This document shows, piece by piece, positions 25,408-35,687 of a stretch of DNA of 64,000 nt. Source of the stretch: Thiomicrospira pelophila DSM 1534 (GTDB taxonomy: Bacteria; Pseudomonadota; Gammaproteobacteria; Thiomicrospirales; Thiomicrospiraceae). The first letter of the stretch is position 1; each line of letters starts with the position of its first letter. Position numbers and translations under genes: made by a program. The notes beneath the pieces were generated by a model that did no database searches, had not been told where the DNA came from, and saw only the letters and a program-made list of their open reading frames with translations. The stretch is taken from assembly GCF_000711195.1 (NCBI RefSeq), contig NZ_JOMR01000001.1, positions 1 through 64,000 of the forward strand, read 5' to 3'.

Positions 25408-27606
25408 TCAAACCGCTTCCAAGTTAGCATAAGCCTTTACCAGCCACTTTGAGCCCGCATGTTTAAAATTCACCTGGATGCGCGCATGATCACCCGAACC
25501 TTCAGTAGCTAACACCGTACCTTCACCAAACTTTTGATGAAATACGCGCTGACCCATGGCGAAACCGGCTTCATTATGCTGGCTTTTCTGACTCGTGGGA
25601 GAGGCCCATTCTCGTGCTGACTGCACTTGACCAGTCATACGTACCCAATCAAGACAATCCTCAGGCAATTCTTTTAAAAAACGCGACGGCCCCGAATAAA
25701 TCTCCGTGCCATGCAAACGCCGGCGCAGCGCATAGGTCATGACTAATTTTTGTTCGGCACGGGTAATGCCAACATAGGCTAAGCGACGCTCTTCTTCCAG
25801 TCTAAACGGGTCATCAAACGAGGGTTTGGACGGAAATAGACCTTCTTCTAACCCCACCATAAACACCAACGGAAATTCTAGACCTTTAGCGGAGTGCAAA
25901 GTCATTAACTGAATTGCAGACTCCCAAGCTTCCGCTTGGTTATCGCCAGCTTCTAATGTTGCTTGGGCTAAGAAATTAAGTAATGGATTATCGCTAATCG
26001 CGGCATCCAAATCATCCGGATTGGGGTTTTCTTCAGCTGGCGGTGCTTTATCAAATCCGCTGGCGGCGTTTATCAATTCATCCAAGTTTTCAACCCGAGC
26101 CTGACCTTGTTCTGAGCGGTCTTTTTCAAAATGCGTTTGTAGCCCAGAACGTGAAATCACCATCATAACTTGGTCTTGCAGGTTTTTGCCTTGGGTATCA
26201 ATTTGTAACTGCTCGATTAAGTCTAAAAATCCACTCAGCGCGCCTTTGGCTCGCGCGGTTAAGCCAGATTCTAATTGAACTTTAGCGGCATCCCATAAAG
26301 ATAAACCCAAATCACGTGCTAAGTCCCGCACCGTTTGCATGGTTTTTTCGCCTAAACCACGCGTAGGTTGGTTATAGACGCGTTCAAACGAGGCATCGTC
26401 ATCCCGGTTCACCAATAAACGTAAATAAGCCAATACATCTTTTACTTCGGCACGATCATAAAAACGTAACCCGCCGTAAATCCGATAAGGCATTTCGGCT
26501 TGAATCAACGCCTGCTCAAACACGCGTGATTGCGCATTCGAACGATACAAAATGGCCACATCAGAACGCTCACCGCCCTGTTCAACCCAAGCTTTGGCTT
26601 GACTGATGACATAATTGGCCTCGTCATATTCATTAAAGGCTTCATAAATGCGAATCGGATCACCGTCTTCGCCGGCACTCCAAAGCTCTTTACCCATGCG
26701 CTCGGTGTTAAACGCAATAATATGGTTAGCGGCTTTCAAAATACGTCCGCTTGAACGATAGTTTTGTTCTAAACGGACGGTTTTGACGTCAGCAAATTCT
26801 TGCTCAAACAAACGAATATTTTCGATTTTTGCGCCGCGCCAGCCATAAATGGACTGGTCATCGTCGCCCACCACAAACAATTTACCCGTGCCGCCCGCTA
26901 ATACTCGCAACCAGGCATACTGCAAACTGTTGGTATCTTGAAACTCGTCCACCAAGATGTGTTTATAACGTGCTTGATAAAAACTCAACACCTCCGGGCG
27001 TTTCAACCAGAGTTCGTGCGCCCGCAACAACAGCTCCGCGAAATCCACCAGGCCTGCTTTTTGGCATTGTTGCTCGTAAGCTTGGTAAATTTGCAGCATT
27101 TTTTTCACAAACGGGTTGTGTCCCGGATCAATATGATGAGGGCGGCGACCTTCTTCCTTTTCACCATTAATATAAGCTTGAACCTGCTTAACCGGCCATT
27201 GAGTTTCATCTAGTTCCATGGCTTTTAAAAGACGTTTAATTAAACGCTTCTGATCGTCTGAATCTAAAATCTGGAAGCTTTGCGGCAAGCCGGCGGCTTC
27301 AAAGTGCTGACGTAACAAACGATAAGCAATCCCATGAAACGTACCCATCGTGACACCCTGAGCTTGATGACCAATTAACTGTTCCATTCGTCCACGCATC
27401 TCACGCGCCGCTTTATTTGTAAAAGTCACAGCTAAAATATTAAACGGCGATAATTTCATCACCTCCGTTAACCAAGCGATGCGATGCACTAATACACGTG
27501 TTTTACCACTGCCGGCCCCGGCCAAAATTAACGCATGGCGTTCTTCTAAGGTCACGGCTTCGCGTTGCGCATCGTTCAAGTCGTTTAATATAAATGTAAT
27601 ATCCAT
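25408..27606 (-). CDS. uvrD: DNA helicase II (UvrD)
   Basis: 732 residues. Superfamily 1 motifs in order: LNDAQREAV and LILAGAGSGKTRVL (Q motif, Walker A), VDEFQDTN (motif II), GDDDQSIYGWRGA (III), VRLEQNYRSS (IV), LMTLHSAKGLEFPLVFMVGLEEGLFP (V) and EERRLAYVGITRAEQKL (VI). The C-terminal QRVFHQKFGEGTVL with ARIQVNF is typical of UvrD/PcrA. It unwinds DNA in excision and mismatch repair. The gene is convergent with the OMP-like gene. Confidence 0.95.
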   Translation of the reverse strand: MDITFILNDLNDAQREAVTLEERHALILAGAGSGKTRVLVHRIAWLTEVMKLSPFNILAVTFTNKAAREMRGRMEQLIGHQAQGVTMGTFHGIAYRLLRQHFEAAGLPQSFQILDSDDQKRLIKRLLKAMELDETQWPVKQVQAYINGEKEEGRRPHHIDPGHNPFVKKMLQIYQAYEQQCQKAGLVDFAELLLRAHELWLKRPEVLSFYQARYKHILVDEFQDTNSLQYAWLRVLAGGTGKLFVVGDDDQSIYGWRGAKIENIRLFEQEFADVKTVRLEQNYRSSGRILKAANHIIAFNTERMGKELWSAGEDGDPIRIYEAFNEYDEANYVISQAKAWVEQGGERSDVAILYRSNAQSRVFEQALIQAEMPYRIYGGLRFYDRAEVKDVLAYLRLLVNRDDDASFERVYNQPTRGLGEKTMQTVRDLARDLGLSLWDAAKVQLESGLTARAKGALSGFLDLIEQLQIDTQGKNLQDQVMMVISRSGLQTHFEKDRSEQGQARVENLDELINAASGFDKAPPAEENPNPDDLDAAISDNPLLNFLAQATLEAGDNQAEAWESAIQLMTLHSAKGLEFPLVFMVGLEEGLFPSKPSFDDPFRLEEERRLAYVGITRAEQKLVMTYALRRRLHGTEIYSGPSRFLKELPEDCLDWVRMTGQVQSAREWASPTSQKSQHNEAGFAMGQRVFHQKFGEGTVLATEGSGDHARIQVNFKHAGSKWLVKAYANLEAV

Positions 27607-27961
27607 GGTCGTTAATTGCTTTAACCTAATTGTGTGCGTGAATAAACAGGATGTGTACTGTGAAATCTATCGGTGCGTTATGCTACGATAAAAAAACCTA
27701 AAAGGGAAAATGCATTATAAATTTGCCTCTAAATGAATATTTCGCTTGCAAATCCCACATCCCTAGTGTAATAATTATCAAAATGTTTTGTCAGGGCACA
27801 ATTCAGCCCCGAATCACAGTGATAATAGAGTAGCTAAAATATAGTGAAAAATCACTGCTCTTCGTTTCAACGAACACTTTCCGTACGAATCCCCTCACAC
27901 ACTGATCAAGTTCAGAATGGTTATTCGTACCAAAAAAATAAAACTATATAAGGAGTTACCT
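27607..27961 (+). other. Intergenic region between uvrD and trxA, with candidate trxA promoter
   Basis: 355 bp without a gene, holding the divergent uvrD and trxA promoters. A possible trxA promoter is TTGCAA at 27746-27751 and TAATAA at 27769-27774 (17-bp spacer, TG in front). AGTGAAAAATCACT at 27841-27854 is a small hairpin. AAGGAG 7 bases before 27962 is the ribosome site. An upstream in-frame ATG at 27917 lacks such a site. Confidence 0.4.
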
Positions 27962-28288
27962 ATGAGTGACAAAATTATTGCAACATCTGATGCCAACTTC
28001 GAAGCCGAAGTTTTAAAGTCTGAACTACCAGTATTGGTAGACTTCTGGGCAGAATGGTGTGGTCCTTGTAAGATGATCGCTCCAATTCTTGACGAAGTAG
28101 CTGGCGATTATGATGGCAAACTAAAAATCGTAAAATTGAACATTGATGAGAATCCATCAACCCCACCACAATATGGTGTGCGCGGCATTCCAACTTTAAT
28201 GCTGTTCAAAAACGGTGAAGTCGACTCAACCCAAGTGGGTGCACTGTCTAAATCACAGTTATGCACTTTCTTGGATAACAACCTGTAA
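27962..28288 (+). CDS. trxA: Thioredoxin 1
   Basis: 108 residues. The active site is [16 protein letters not shown] and the cis-proline is in [16 protein letters not shown]. It is a general cytoplasmic disulfide reductant. The start at 27962 was chosen for its ribosome site and the usual length. It is followed by rho, the common trxA-rho order in Gammaproteobacteria. Confidence 0.95.
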   Translation: MSDKIIATSDANFEAEVLKSELPVLVDFWAEWCGPCKMIAPILDEVAGDYDGKLKIVKLNIDENPSTPPQYGVRGIPTLMLFKNGEVDSTQVGALSKSQLCTFLDNNL

Positions 28289-28297
28289 ACGCGTTTC

Positions 28298-28323
28298 ACG
28301 CGCTGAACGCAAATTCAGCGCGT
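28298..28323 (+). terminator. GC-rich hairpin between trxA and rho, without T-tract
   Basis: ACGCGCTGAA pairs with TTCAGCGCGT around CGCAAA. No T run follows, so it may be a processing or pausing site rather than a full terminator. Confidence 0.45.
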
Positions 28324-28407
28324 ATCACTCCAACCAACGTTCCCAATCAGAATTTCAAAGCCGCCTTTATAGGCACTTCCATTAAATAATAAAACACCAA
28401 AAGCATT

Positions 28408-29667
28408 ATGAATCTAAACGACTTAAAAAAACTCTCAGCCGCTTCACTTATTGACCTTGCTAGCGAATTGGGATTGGATAACAATCTTGCTCGTCAGCGC
28501 AAACAAGATATTATCTTCGCCATATTAAAAGGCCATGCGCAAAAAGGTGAAGACATTTTTGGTGAAGGCGTACTTGAAATTCTGCCAGATGGCTTCGGTT
28601 TCCTGCGTTCTGGCGACGGCTCTTATCTAGCTGGCCCTGACGATCTTTATGTTTCACCCAGCCAAATCCGTCGTTTTGGTTTGCGCACTGGTGATACGGT
28701 TCAAGGCAAAATTCGCCCACCTAAAGAAGGCGAACGTTATTTCGCTCTGCTAAAAGTGGATCGGATTAACTTTGAAGACCCGGAAGTTGCGCGTAAAAAA
28801 ATTGCATTCGAAAACCTTACACCTTTGCATGCCGACAGCCGCATGCGCATGGAAATTGGTAACGGCAGCACCGAAGATATTACCCCTCGTATTATTGATT
28901 TGGCTTCACCGATTGGTAAAGGTCAGCGTGGCCTGATTGTCGCCCCGCCAAAATCCGGTAAAACCGTGATTATGCAAAGCTTAGCGCAGTCGATTGCCGA
29001 AAATTATCCCGAATGTTATTTGATCGTATTATTGATTGATGAACGTCCTGAAGAAGTGACCGAAATGCAGCGCACCGTTAAAGGTGAAGTGATTGCATCT
29101 ACCTTTGATGAGCCAGCTACCCGTCACGTACAGGTTGCCGAAATGGTCATCGAAAAAGCCAAACGCCTAGTCGAACACAAAACCGACGTGGTGATTTTAT
29201 TGGATTCGATTACCCGCTTAGCGCGTGCTTATAACACCGTTGTACCGGCCTCTGGCAAGATTTTAACCGGTGGTGTCGATGCCAATGCTTTACACCGTCC
29301 AAAGCGTTTCTTTGGTGCCGCGCGTAATATTGAAGAAGGGGGCTCTTTAACCATTATTGCCACGGCATTAGTGGATACTGGCTCTAAAATGGACGAAGTT
29401 ATTTTCGAGGAATTTAAAGGCACGGGTAACATGGAACTTCACTTGTCGCGCCATATTGCTGAAAAACGTACCTTCCCGGCGATTAACATCACTAAGTCTG
29501 GCACACGTAAAGAAGAACTCTTGACCACACCAGAAGAACTGCAGAACATTTGGGTTCTACGTCGCTTCTTGCATAGCATGAATGAAGTGGAAGCCATTGA
29601 AACCCTGATTGATCAAATGAAAGTGAGCAAAACAAACACGGCTTTATTTGAGTCGATGAAACGCTAG
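28408..29667 (+). CDS. rho: Transcription termination factor Rho
   Basis: 419 residues, as in E. coli. The N-terminal helix bundle starts [18 protein letters not shown]. The RNA-binding domain has [15 protein letters not shown] and [16 protein letters not shown]. The ATPase domain has [15 protein letters not shown] (P-loop), [13 protein letters not shown] (Walker B region) and [29 protein letters not shown] (Q/R loops). It is a hexameric RNA helicase that ends transcription. Confidence 0.97.
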   Translation: MNLNDLKKLSAASLIDLASELGLDNNLARQRKQDIIFAILKGHAQKGEDIFGEGVLEILPDGFGFLRSGDGSYLAGPDDLYVSPSQIRRFGLRTGDTVQGKIRPPKEGERYFALLKVDRINFEDPEVARKKIAFENLTPLHADSRMRMEIGNGSTEDITPRIIDLASPIGKGQRGLIVAPPKSGKTVIMQSLAQSIAENYPECYLIVLLIDERPEEVTEMQRTVKGEVIASTFDEPATRHVQVAEMVIEKAKRLVEHKTDVVILLDSITRLARAYNTVVPASGKILTGGVDANALHRPKRFFGAARNIEEGGSLTIIATALVDTGSKMDEVIFEEFKGTGNMELHLSRHIAEKRTFPAINITKSGTRKEELLTTPEELQNIWVLRRFLHSMNEVEAIETLIDQMKVSKTNTALFESMKR

Positions 29668-29693
29668 TTTATTAGATAAATCAGAAACATGAC

Positions 29694-29721
29694 TTGATTT
29701 TAACTTTTTCTCTGTTAAAAT
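29694..29721 (+). promoter_or_regulatory. Candidate promoter for rpmE2
   Basis: TTGATT at 29694-29699 and TAAAAT at 29716-29721, spacer 16 bp, with TG before the -10 (TGTTAAAAT). It lies 43 bp upstream of the start. Confidence 0.5.
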
Positions 29722-29764
29722 CTCGTCTTTAAATTTTAACCCCCTATTAATTTGGACCGTCATT

Positions 29765-30016
29765 ATGAAAGCAGACATTCATCCAGAATATAACGAAGTC
29801 GTCTTCCAGGACATCTCAACTGGTGAGACATTTATGACTCGTTCAACCATGAAAACTTCTGGCGATACAATCACTCTAGACGGTAAAGACTATCCGCTGG
29901 TTCGTGTTGAAGTATCAAGTGCTTCTCACCCGTTTTATACTGGTAAGCAAACACTGGTTGACACCGAAGGTCGCGTTGAGAAGTTCCGTCAAAAATACGG
30001 TTCACTTCGCAAGTAA
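29765..30016 (+). CDS. rpmE2: 50S ribosomal protein L31 type B
   Basis: 83 residues. It starts [20 protein letters not shown] and has [29 protein letters not shown]. There are no zinc-binding cysteines, so it is the C-minus (type B) L31 that replaces the zinc form under zinc shortage in many bacteria. A C-plus copy is not in this window. It has its own promoter and terminator. Confidence 0.93.
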   Translation: MKADIHPEYNEVVFQDISTGETFMTRSTMKTSGDTITLDGKDYPLVRVEVSSASHPFYTGKQTLVDTEGRVEKFRQKYGSLRK

Positions 30017-30053
30017 GATCAGGTTTTTACCTATCGCCGTCAAACGCGACTTT

Positions 30054-30081
30054 AAAGCCACATTTTTATGTGGCTTTTTTG
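30054..30081 (+). terminator. Rho-independent terminator after rpmE2
   Basis: AAAGCCACAT-TTTT-ATGTGGCTTT followed by further T. Confidence 0.85.
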
Positions 30082-30156
30082 TTTGTGCTTTTAGTTTGTA
30101 ATCACACACGTCATTCGATTGCGGTTCGTCAGCGCTTGTTCTAGAATGAACTCATC

Positions 30157-30966
30157 ATGAAAACACAAACTCTTTTATTCAACTTAGTCCTAGTTTTAAG
30201 CACCTTATCGTTGAGTTCGGTGCACGCCCAAAGTTGTGGCCCAAGCAAAATCGAAAACTGGGAAAAAGCGCGCATTGCCCAAGCCGGTAATATTATAGTG
30301 GTCGGCAGTCGACAATATATTATGGCTGGCGTTTACGCGCCAGAAATTGGCGACCCGAGTAAACGTACGGATCCAGCTCGCCCATTGTCACGTGAGTCCA
30401 TGACCTTCCTAAATCGAATCTTGGCGAATAACGACCGTAAAATTGGTATCGAGTTTGACGAAGAAATAACCGATGGCTTTGGGCGCACGGTCGCGCATAT
30501 ATTTCTAGAAGACGGCCGCAACGTTAATCGAATGATGTTAGAAAACGGATTAGGCATGGTAGAAACCAATCCGCCTAATTTGAAATACCAAGAGTGCTAC
30601 TACCAAGCAGAACAACGAGCACGCCAAGCTAACCGAGGTATTTGGCGGTTAAGCATTAGTCAACCTGAACTCAAATTTCCAATTGCCCTTAGTAGTGAGC
30701 TTTCTGATATTGATCTAGGGTTTCGGATCATCCGTGGTGAAGTTCGCCATGTATCTAAAAGTCGCAACAATATTATTATTAACTTAGACACCACAGGGAT
30801 TCGCGTAAAACGTGAAGATTGGGACAACTTTAACTATCCGGACGTGGAAGCCTTAAAAGGCCAAACTATTGAAGTACGTGGTTATGGCTTTGCCTATCAA
30901 GGTGCGATGTATGTGGTGATCTCTCACCCCAACATGATAGATAAACTTAATCCATATCAACCTTAA
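30157..30966 (+). CDS. Secreted staphylococcal-nuclease-like (SNase domain) protein
   Basis: 269 residues with a signal peptide (MKTQTLLFNLVLVLSTLSLSS, cut after VHA). The SNase fold is seen in YIMAGVYAPEIGDPS, KIGIEFDEEITDGFGRTVAHIFLEDGRNVNRMMLENGLG and RQANRGIWR. A second OB-like region (GEVRHVSKSRNNIIINLDTT) follows. The catalytic arginines of true thermonuclease are not clearly all present. It may degrade DNA or simply bind it in the periplasm. Confidence 0.78.
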   Translation: MKTQTLLFNLVLVLSTLSLSSVHAQSCGPSKIENWEKARIAQAGNIIVVGSRQYIMAGVYAPEIGDPSKRTDPARPLSRESMTFLNRILANNDRKIGIEFDEEITDGFGRTVAHIFLEDGRNVNRMMLENGLGMVETNPPNLKYQECYYQAEQRARQANRGIWRLSISQPELKFPIALSSELSDIDLGFRIIRGEVRHVSKSRNNIIINLDTTGIRVKREDWDNFNYPDVEALKGQTIEVRGYGFAYQGAMYVVISHPNMIDKLNPYQP

Positions 30967-30969
30967 GTT

Positions 30970-30991
30970 TGAGCACCAGGCCTGGTGCTCA
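30970..30991. repeat. 22-bp perfect palindrome upstream of hemE
   Basis: An intergenic copy of the iterated motif, with core CCAGGCCTGG at 30976-30985 and arms TGAGCA / TGCTCA. It begins 3 bp after the nuclease stop. It could also end that transcript. Confidence 0.85.
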
Positions 30992-31020
30992 GTAACCTCT
31001 CCGCGAATGCGACAGCAAAG

Positions 31021-31049
31021 GTGACAGTCTTGTGCTTTGTCGGTAGAAT
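31021..31049 (+). promoter_or_regulatory. Candidate sigma-70 promoter for hemE
   Basis: GTGACA at 31021-31026 and TAGAAT at 31044-31049 with a 17-bp spacer, 32 bp before the hemE start. Confidence 0.55.
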
Positions 31050-31081
31050 ACTGTTTTTGTTTTTCACAAAGGTTTCTTTTC

Positions 31082-32146
31082 ATGTCTGCATTACAAAACG
31101 ACCGTTTCTTACGCGCCTTAATGCGCCAGCCTGTTGACCGCACACCGGTATGGATGATGCGCCAAGCTGGCCGCTACCTACCTGAATATCGTGCGACGCG
31201 TGCCGAAGCCGGTTCGTTTATGGACTTATGCCGTAATGCAGAGTTCGCTTGTGAAGTAACTTTGCAGCCATTAGAACGTTTTCCGCTTGATGCCGCAATT
31301 TTGTTTTCCGACATTTTAACCATCCCCGATGCTATGGGGCTTGGCTTACGTTTTGCGACAGGCGAAGGCCCAGTTTTTGACAAGCCTATCCGCTCGATGG
31401 CAGAGGCTAAAAAACTTTATGTACCGGATATGGGATCAGATTTAGGCTATGTAATGAACGCGGTCAGTACCATTCGTAAAGCCCTAAACGGCCGCGTACC
31501 TTTGATTGGTTTTTCCGGCAGTCCTTGGACACTGGCGACTTACATGGTGGAAGGCGGATCGAGCAAAACCTTCGCAACTATCAAAGCCATGATGTATGAT
31601 CAGCCAAAAACTCTACACCACATTTTGGATGTATTGGCTGACTCTGTAATTCAATATCTAAACGCTCAAATTGAATCCGGCGCACAAGCCGTACAAATTT
31701 TTGACACTTGGGGCGGCGTCTTAACCCCACGCGACTATAAAGAATTCTCGCTAAACTACATGGCTAAAATTGTTGACGGTTTAAAGCGTGAACATAATGG
31801 TGTGAAGGTGCCGGTTATTCTATTTACCAAAGGTGGCGGCCAGTGGCTAGAAGCCATGGCGGATACGGGTGCGGACGCATTAGGACTAGATTGGACAACC
31901 GATATTGATGATGCACGCCGTCGCGTAGGTGATCGCGTCGCGATTCAAGGCAACATGGACCCGAGTATGTTGTACGCCTCACCAGAGCGTATTCGTCAAG
32001 AAGTGGCTTATATCTTAGAAAAGTATGGTCAAGGTTCAGGCCATATCTTCAACCTAGGCCACGGCATTCATCCAGAAGTGAAGCCGGAACATGCGGGCGC
32101 ATTTATAGAAGCAGTGGTTGAGTTAAGCCCAAAATACCACGCTTAA
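31082..32146 (+). CDS. hemE: Uroporphyrinogen decarboxylase
   Basis: 354 residues from ATG 31082 (the in-frame upstream ATG at 31037 lies inside the promoter). [18 protein letters not shown] and [15 protein letters not shown] form the active site, and [16 protein letters not shown] and [10 protein letters not shown] are further family blocks. It converts uroporphyrinogen III to coproporphyrinogen III in haem synthesis, relevant to the many cytochromes here. Confidence 0.96.
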   Translation: MSALQNDRFLRALMRQPVDRTPVWMMRQAGRYLPEYRATRAEAGSFMDLCRNAEFACEVTLQPLERFPLDAAILFSDILTIPDAMGLGLRFATGEGPVFDKPIRSMAEAKKLYVPDMGSDLGYVMNAVSTIRKALNGRVPLIGFSGSPWTLATYMVEGGSSKTFATIKAMMYDQPKTLHHILDVLADSVIQYLNAQIESGAQAVQIFDTWGGVLTPRDYKEFSLNYMAKIVDGLKREHNGVKVPVILFTKGGGQWLEAMADTGADALGLDWTTDIDDARRRVGDRVAIQGNMDPSMLYASPERIRQEVAYILEKYGQGSGHIFNLGHGIHPEVKPEHAGAFIEAVVELSPKYHA

Positions 32147-32168
32147 GAATCAAGTAATCCAAAAACAA

Positions 32169-32196
32169 AAAACCACCAAATCGGTGGTTTTTTTAT
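32169..32196 (+). terminator. Rho-independent terminator after hemE
   Basis: AACCACC-AAATC-GGTGGTT followed by a T run. Confidence 0.85.
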
Positions 32197-32221
32197 GTCT
32201 ATAAATATACAACCAACAGCC

Positions 32222-33439
32222 TCATCCTAAGGGTGACAAATCTACACTTTGAGAATATTGCATCGCTTGCAAATAAAGGTTTGATAATTCCGTTGGAGTT
32301 AAATCCCCAGGTAATTTAAAACGAGTTGAGCCCTGCTCTAAACCCTTCGCAGACTTAAGCACCAGGCCTGGTGTATTATCTTCGCCCATCAACGCGCCCA
32401 CAATTAAATCATCCAAACTTAACTTGTCTAACAAGCTAGGCAAGTCTAAATCCATCACCGCATCCAGAGTCGAAAACAAGCCGACCGTAAAATAAAGTTC
32501 TTTTGGAGTGGTTTTTAATCGCTCAGCCACTAATTCACAAAACTTAGCACGCGTTAAAGAAGTATGAAACAACTCATTTGGCTTATCATCCATCCCGGAT
32601 AAGACCAACATCCCTGCCCAGCTCTTCAAACGCTCTAAACCAAAGCGTAACACTGCATCATGAATCGAACTGATTTTTGCTTTACCGGCTGAACCATCCT
32701 GAGCCAAAAACCTTAATAGCTTTTGGCTCAGTGAGACATCCTTCGCAATAATCTGGCTGAGTTTGACCATGTCCACGTCAGGATCATAAACGTTGGACAG
32801 CAACTCTAAAACACTCACTTTATTGGTGGGTAGGCGCTGACCTTTAATAATCACTGGTTTGGCAAAGAAGTAACCTTGAAAATAATCAAAGCCGATTTTT
32901 TTACAAAAATCGTACTGTTCGCGTGTTTCGACTCGTTCCGCCAATAAACGCACACCCTTATCTTTTAAACGCTGCACATGTTCCAATAATTGCTTTGGCC
33001 CAACCTCAAGAATATCGACTTTGATAATATCCGCTAAGGCTTCAAGTGGTTCGAGTTTAGGGTTAAACACATAGTCGTCCAAGGCAATGGTATAACCTCG
33101 GTCACGTAGTTTTTTGATGGCAGAAAGCAGTGCAGGGGTCACATTAACATCTTCTAAGATTTCAATAATGACCTGACTTTTAGGGAAGAAAGGCTGGTAT
33201 TCGCGCAACAACAAGCCTTCGGTGAAGTTAATAAAGACTTTATGATCACCGGCGACATCTTTTATACCAATATCACCAAAGGTATTCAGCATCACCTGCG
33301 CTGAGGCACTGTCACCGCCCACGATCACCGCGTGATTGTCTTCACTATTGGTACGAAACAACAACTCATATGCAAAAAGTTGCAATTGACCATTGAAAAC
33401 TGGCTGTCGCCCAACAAAAACATCGATCAATTTAGACAT
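32222..33439 (-). CDS. EAL-HDOD signalling protein (YuxH/CdgJ type)
   Basis: 405 residues. The EAL-like domain covers about 1-200: VFVGRQPVFNGQLQLFAYELLFR, IALDDYVFNPKLEPL and RLLAERVETREQYDFCKKIGFDYFQGYFFAKP. The HDOD domain covers about 200-390 (IIAKDVSLSQKLLRFLAQDGSAG). The EAL signature reads ELL and the usual DDFG reads DDYV. Cyclic-di-GMP hydrolysis is therefore doubtful, though some such proteins act in motility or twitching. A CCAGGCCTGG at 32362 encodes PGL. Confidence 0.85.
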   Translation of the reverse strand: MSKLIDVFVGRQPVFNGQLQLFAYELLFRTNSEDNHAVIVGGDSASAQVMLNTFGDIGIKDVAGDHKVFINFTEGLLLREYQPFFPKSQVIIEILEDVNVTPALLSAIKKLRDRGYTIALDDYVFNPKLEPLEALADIIKVDILEVGPKQLLEHVQRLKDKGVRLLAERVETREQYDFCKKIGFDYFQGYFFAKPVIIKGQRLPTNKVSVLELLSNVYDPDVDMVKLSQIIAKDVSLSQKLLRFLAQDGSAGKAKISSIHDAVLRFGLERLKSWAGMLVLSGMDDKPNELFHTSLTRAKFCELVAERLKTTPKELYFTVGLFSTLDAVMDLDLPSLLDKLSLDDLIVGALMGEDNTPGLVLKSAKGLEQGSTRFKLPGDLTPTELSNLYLQAMQYSQSVDLSPLG

Positions 33440-33523
33440 TTATTCACTACAAAAACAGACAATTAGAATTTATTATAACAAACTCTATCGTGAATTAGCC
33501 TAAGTTTTACTGCAAATAAAGGG

Positions 33524-33793
33524 TTATACCGGCTTAAACTCGTCCGGCATGTCAATATCCTCATCACCAAATAAGAACTTTTGCATTTCTTCCTGCAGAA
33601 ACGACCGCGCTTTAGGATCTAAACTGGATAAACGGTATTCATTTATCAAAATCGTCTGTTGGCTTAACCATTGTTTCCACGCTTCTTTAGAAACGCTCTC
33701 ATAAACACGTTTACCTAGCTCACCCGGAAACGGGGCGAAATCCAAACCTTCCATGTCTTCGTTAAATTTTGCGCAATGTACTTGTCGTGTCAT
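33524..33793 (-). CDS. yggX: Probable Fe(2+)-trafficking protein YggX
   Basis: 89 residues. [21 protein letters not shown] with [22 protein letters not shown] and KAREFLQ-like [16 protein letters not shown] is the YggX family. It protects Fe-S clusters from oxidation and works near MutY. The start at 33793 follows GGAGA; the upstream ATG at 33805 overlaps that site. The mutY-yggX order is conserved. Confidence 0.93.
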   Translation of the reverse strand: MTRQVHCAKFNEDMEGLDFAPFPGELGKRVYESVSKEAWKQWLSQQTILINEYRLSSLDPKARSFLQEEMQKFLFGDEDIDMPDEFKPV

Positions 33794-33827
33794 AGATGTC
33801 TCCAAAAGGTTTTGTTTCTAATACGGT

Positions 33828-34853
33828 TTACTTTAATGCCCGTTGCAATAAAGTTTTTATCGGTGCTGGTAACCCCACTTTCAACGCCTCGTCTAGCGTC
33901 AACCAATAATAAGGTTCGCATGGGTCAGGCTCGGCCACGGTTGGCGCTTTTAAGGCATACACCGGCTTTATCTCTAAATGGTAATGACTAAAAGTGTGCC
34001 GAATACCCGACCATTTTACCAGACTATTCAAATCTACCCCAGCCAAGCTTAAATCATCGAAACAATCAAATTCCGGCAAACTATACAAACCACCCCAAAT
34101 ACCGCTATTTGGGCGCTGTATCAGAGCGATCTGATTATCCGAATTAAACAATAATAAGAACCAGGCCTGGCGGGTTGGTTTTTGTTTTTTGGGTTTGGAA
34201 TAAGGAAACTCAGCCACCCGTCCAAGCTGAAAAGCTTGGCAATCCTGTTTAAGCGGGCATTCTTCACAACCAGGCCTGGTTCTTTTGCACAAGGTCGCGC
34301 CCAAATCCATAATCGCCTGAGTGTAATCGGCAAAACGCGTTTGCGGGGTAAGGTCTTCCGCCAATTGCCAGAGTTCCGTTTCGAGTTTTTTATTACCCGG
34401 CCAACCTTCAATTGCCGCATGACGGGTTAACACGCGTTTTACATTGCCATCCAAAATTGCATAACGCTGCTCAAACGCCTGCGACAAAATTGCCCCCGCG
34501 GTCGAGCGTCCAATTCCTGGTAACGCCACTATCGCCTCAAACTCATCGGGAAACTCGCCGCCATATTGAGTGTCAATAATTTGAGCCGCTTTATGTAAAT
34601 TTCGGCCACGTGCGTAATAACCCAAGCCCGCCCAATGCGCTAACACCTCATCTTGGTCAGCCAACGCTAACGTCTTAATATCAGGAAAGCGCTGCATAAA
34701 ACGTTCGAAGTACGGAATCACCGTTTGCACCTGGGTTTGCTGCAACATAATTTCCGACACCCAAACCTGATAAGGCGAACGCGGATGTTGCCAAGGCAAA
34801 TCGTGACGGCCATGCACATCAAACCAAGCTAATAAACGTGCTGCAAAGCTCAA
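33828..34853 (-). CDS. mutY: A/G-specific adenine glycosylase
   Basis: About 341 residues from TTG 34853, chosen because AGGAGAGG lies just before it, it matches the family's normal N-terminus (FAARLLAWFDVHGRHDLPWQ), and it avoids overlap with trmB. The ATG at 34949 would run into trmB. The helix-hairpin-helix is in VALPGIGRSTAGAIL with the catalytic Asp in AILDGNVKRVLTR. The Fe-S cluster cysteines are in CKRTRPGCEECPLKQDC. The NUDIX-like C-terminal domain follows. It removes A opposite 8-oxoG. Two CCAGGCCTGG copies (34161, 34270) encode QAW and RPG; the second lies within the cluster loop. Confidence 0.93.
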   Translation of the reverse strand: MSFAARLLAWFDVHGRHDLPWQHPRSPYQVWVSEIMLQQTQVQTVIPYFERFMQRFPDIKTLALADQDEVLAHWAGLGYYARGRNLHKAAQIIDTQYGGEFPDEFEAIVALPGIGRSTAGAILSQAFEQRYAILDGNVKRVLTRHAAIEGWPGNKKLETELWQLAEDLTPQTRFADYTQAIMDLGATLCKRTRPGCEECPLKQDCQAFQLGRVAEFPYSKPKKQKPTRQAWFLLLFNSDNQIALIQRPNSGIWGGLYSLPEFDCFDDLSLAGVDLNSLVKWSGIRHTFSHYHLEIKPVYALKAPTVAEPDPCEPYYWLTLDEALKVGLPAPIKTLLQRALK

Positions 34854-34927
34854 ACCCCTCTCCTGTAAAGCTTCCACGAAGTCGGTTATACTAGCAGACT
34901 TTTCAACGCCCGCTGAGAGATTACGCC

Positions 34928-35632
34928 ATGAGCGAACAAGCCAACTCAACCGACAATACCCTTCGTCACCGAATCAAAAGTTTTGTATTACGCCAAGGTC
35001 GCATGTCAAAAGGTCAACAAGCCGCTATAGACCGAGTTTGGCCACAATACGGACTCGAAGCCGACGCCGGGTTATTGGACTTAGCACAGGTATTTGGCCG
35101 CGACGCGCCAACCTATGTCGAAATCGGTTTTGGCATGGGCAGCAGCTTGGCGCAAATGGCGCAAGATAATCCACAGAATAACTACATTGGAATCGAAGTG
35201 CATCGCCCAGGCGTCGGCGCGTTATGCAAGTTGATTGAAGAAAAGAACCTGACGAATATTCGAATTTTTAACCACGACGCGGTCGAGATTTTAGAAAAGC
35301 AAATTCCACAGAACAGCTTAAGCGGCGTATATCTATTTTTCCCCGATCCGTGGCACAAAGCCCGCCACAAAAAACGCCGCATTGTGCAGCCAGAATTTGT
35401 CGCCAAACTGGCTGAACATTTAGTACCTGGCGGTGAGTTTCACATGGCCACCGACTGGGAAGATTATTCCGAACACATGATGGAAGTCATGAGCGCCGCG
35501 CCAGATTACACCAACGCCGCCGGAGTAGGTCAATTCACTCCGCGCCCCGACTACCGCCCCCTAACCAAATTCGAACAACGCGGCCATAGACTAGGGCATG
35601 GGGTTTGGGATTTGATATTTACAAAGCTCTAA
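34928..35632 (+). CDS. trmB: tRNA (guanine-N7)-methyltransferase
   Basis: 234 residues. [20 protein letters not shown] binds [27 protein letters not shown] and [15 protein letters not shown] are the TrmB catalytic and tRNA-binding blocks. It makes m7G46 in tRNA. Divergent from mutY, as in E. coli yggH-mutY-yggX. Confidence 0.95.
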   Translation: MSEQANSTDNTLRHRIKSFVLRQGRMSKGQQAAIDRVWPQYGLEADAGLLDLAQVFGRDAPTYVEIGFGMGSSLAQMAQDNPQNNYIGIEVHRPGVGALCKLIEEKNLTNIRIFNHDAVEILEKQIPQNSLSGVYLFFPDPWHKARHKKRRIVQPEFVAKLAEHLVPGGEFHMATDWEDYSEHMMEVMSAAPDYTNAAGVGQFTPRPDYRPLTKFEQRGHRLGHGVWDLIFTKL

Positions 35633-35687
35633 TTGAGTAAATCCTGGTCAAATAATAACCTTGATATAAAACGAAATTTGACCTGAC

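Noticed and set aside
28298-28323. A full intrinsic terminator between trxA and rho
   Set aside because: The stem is strong but there is no T-tract, so I list it only as a hairpin of uncertain role.
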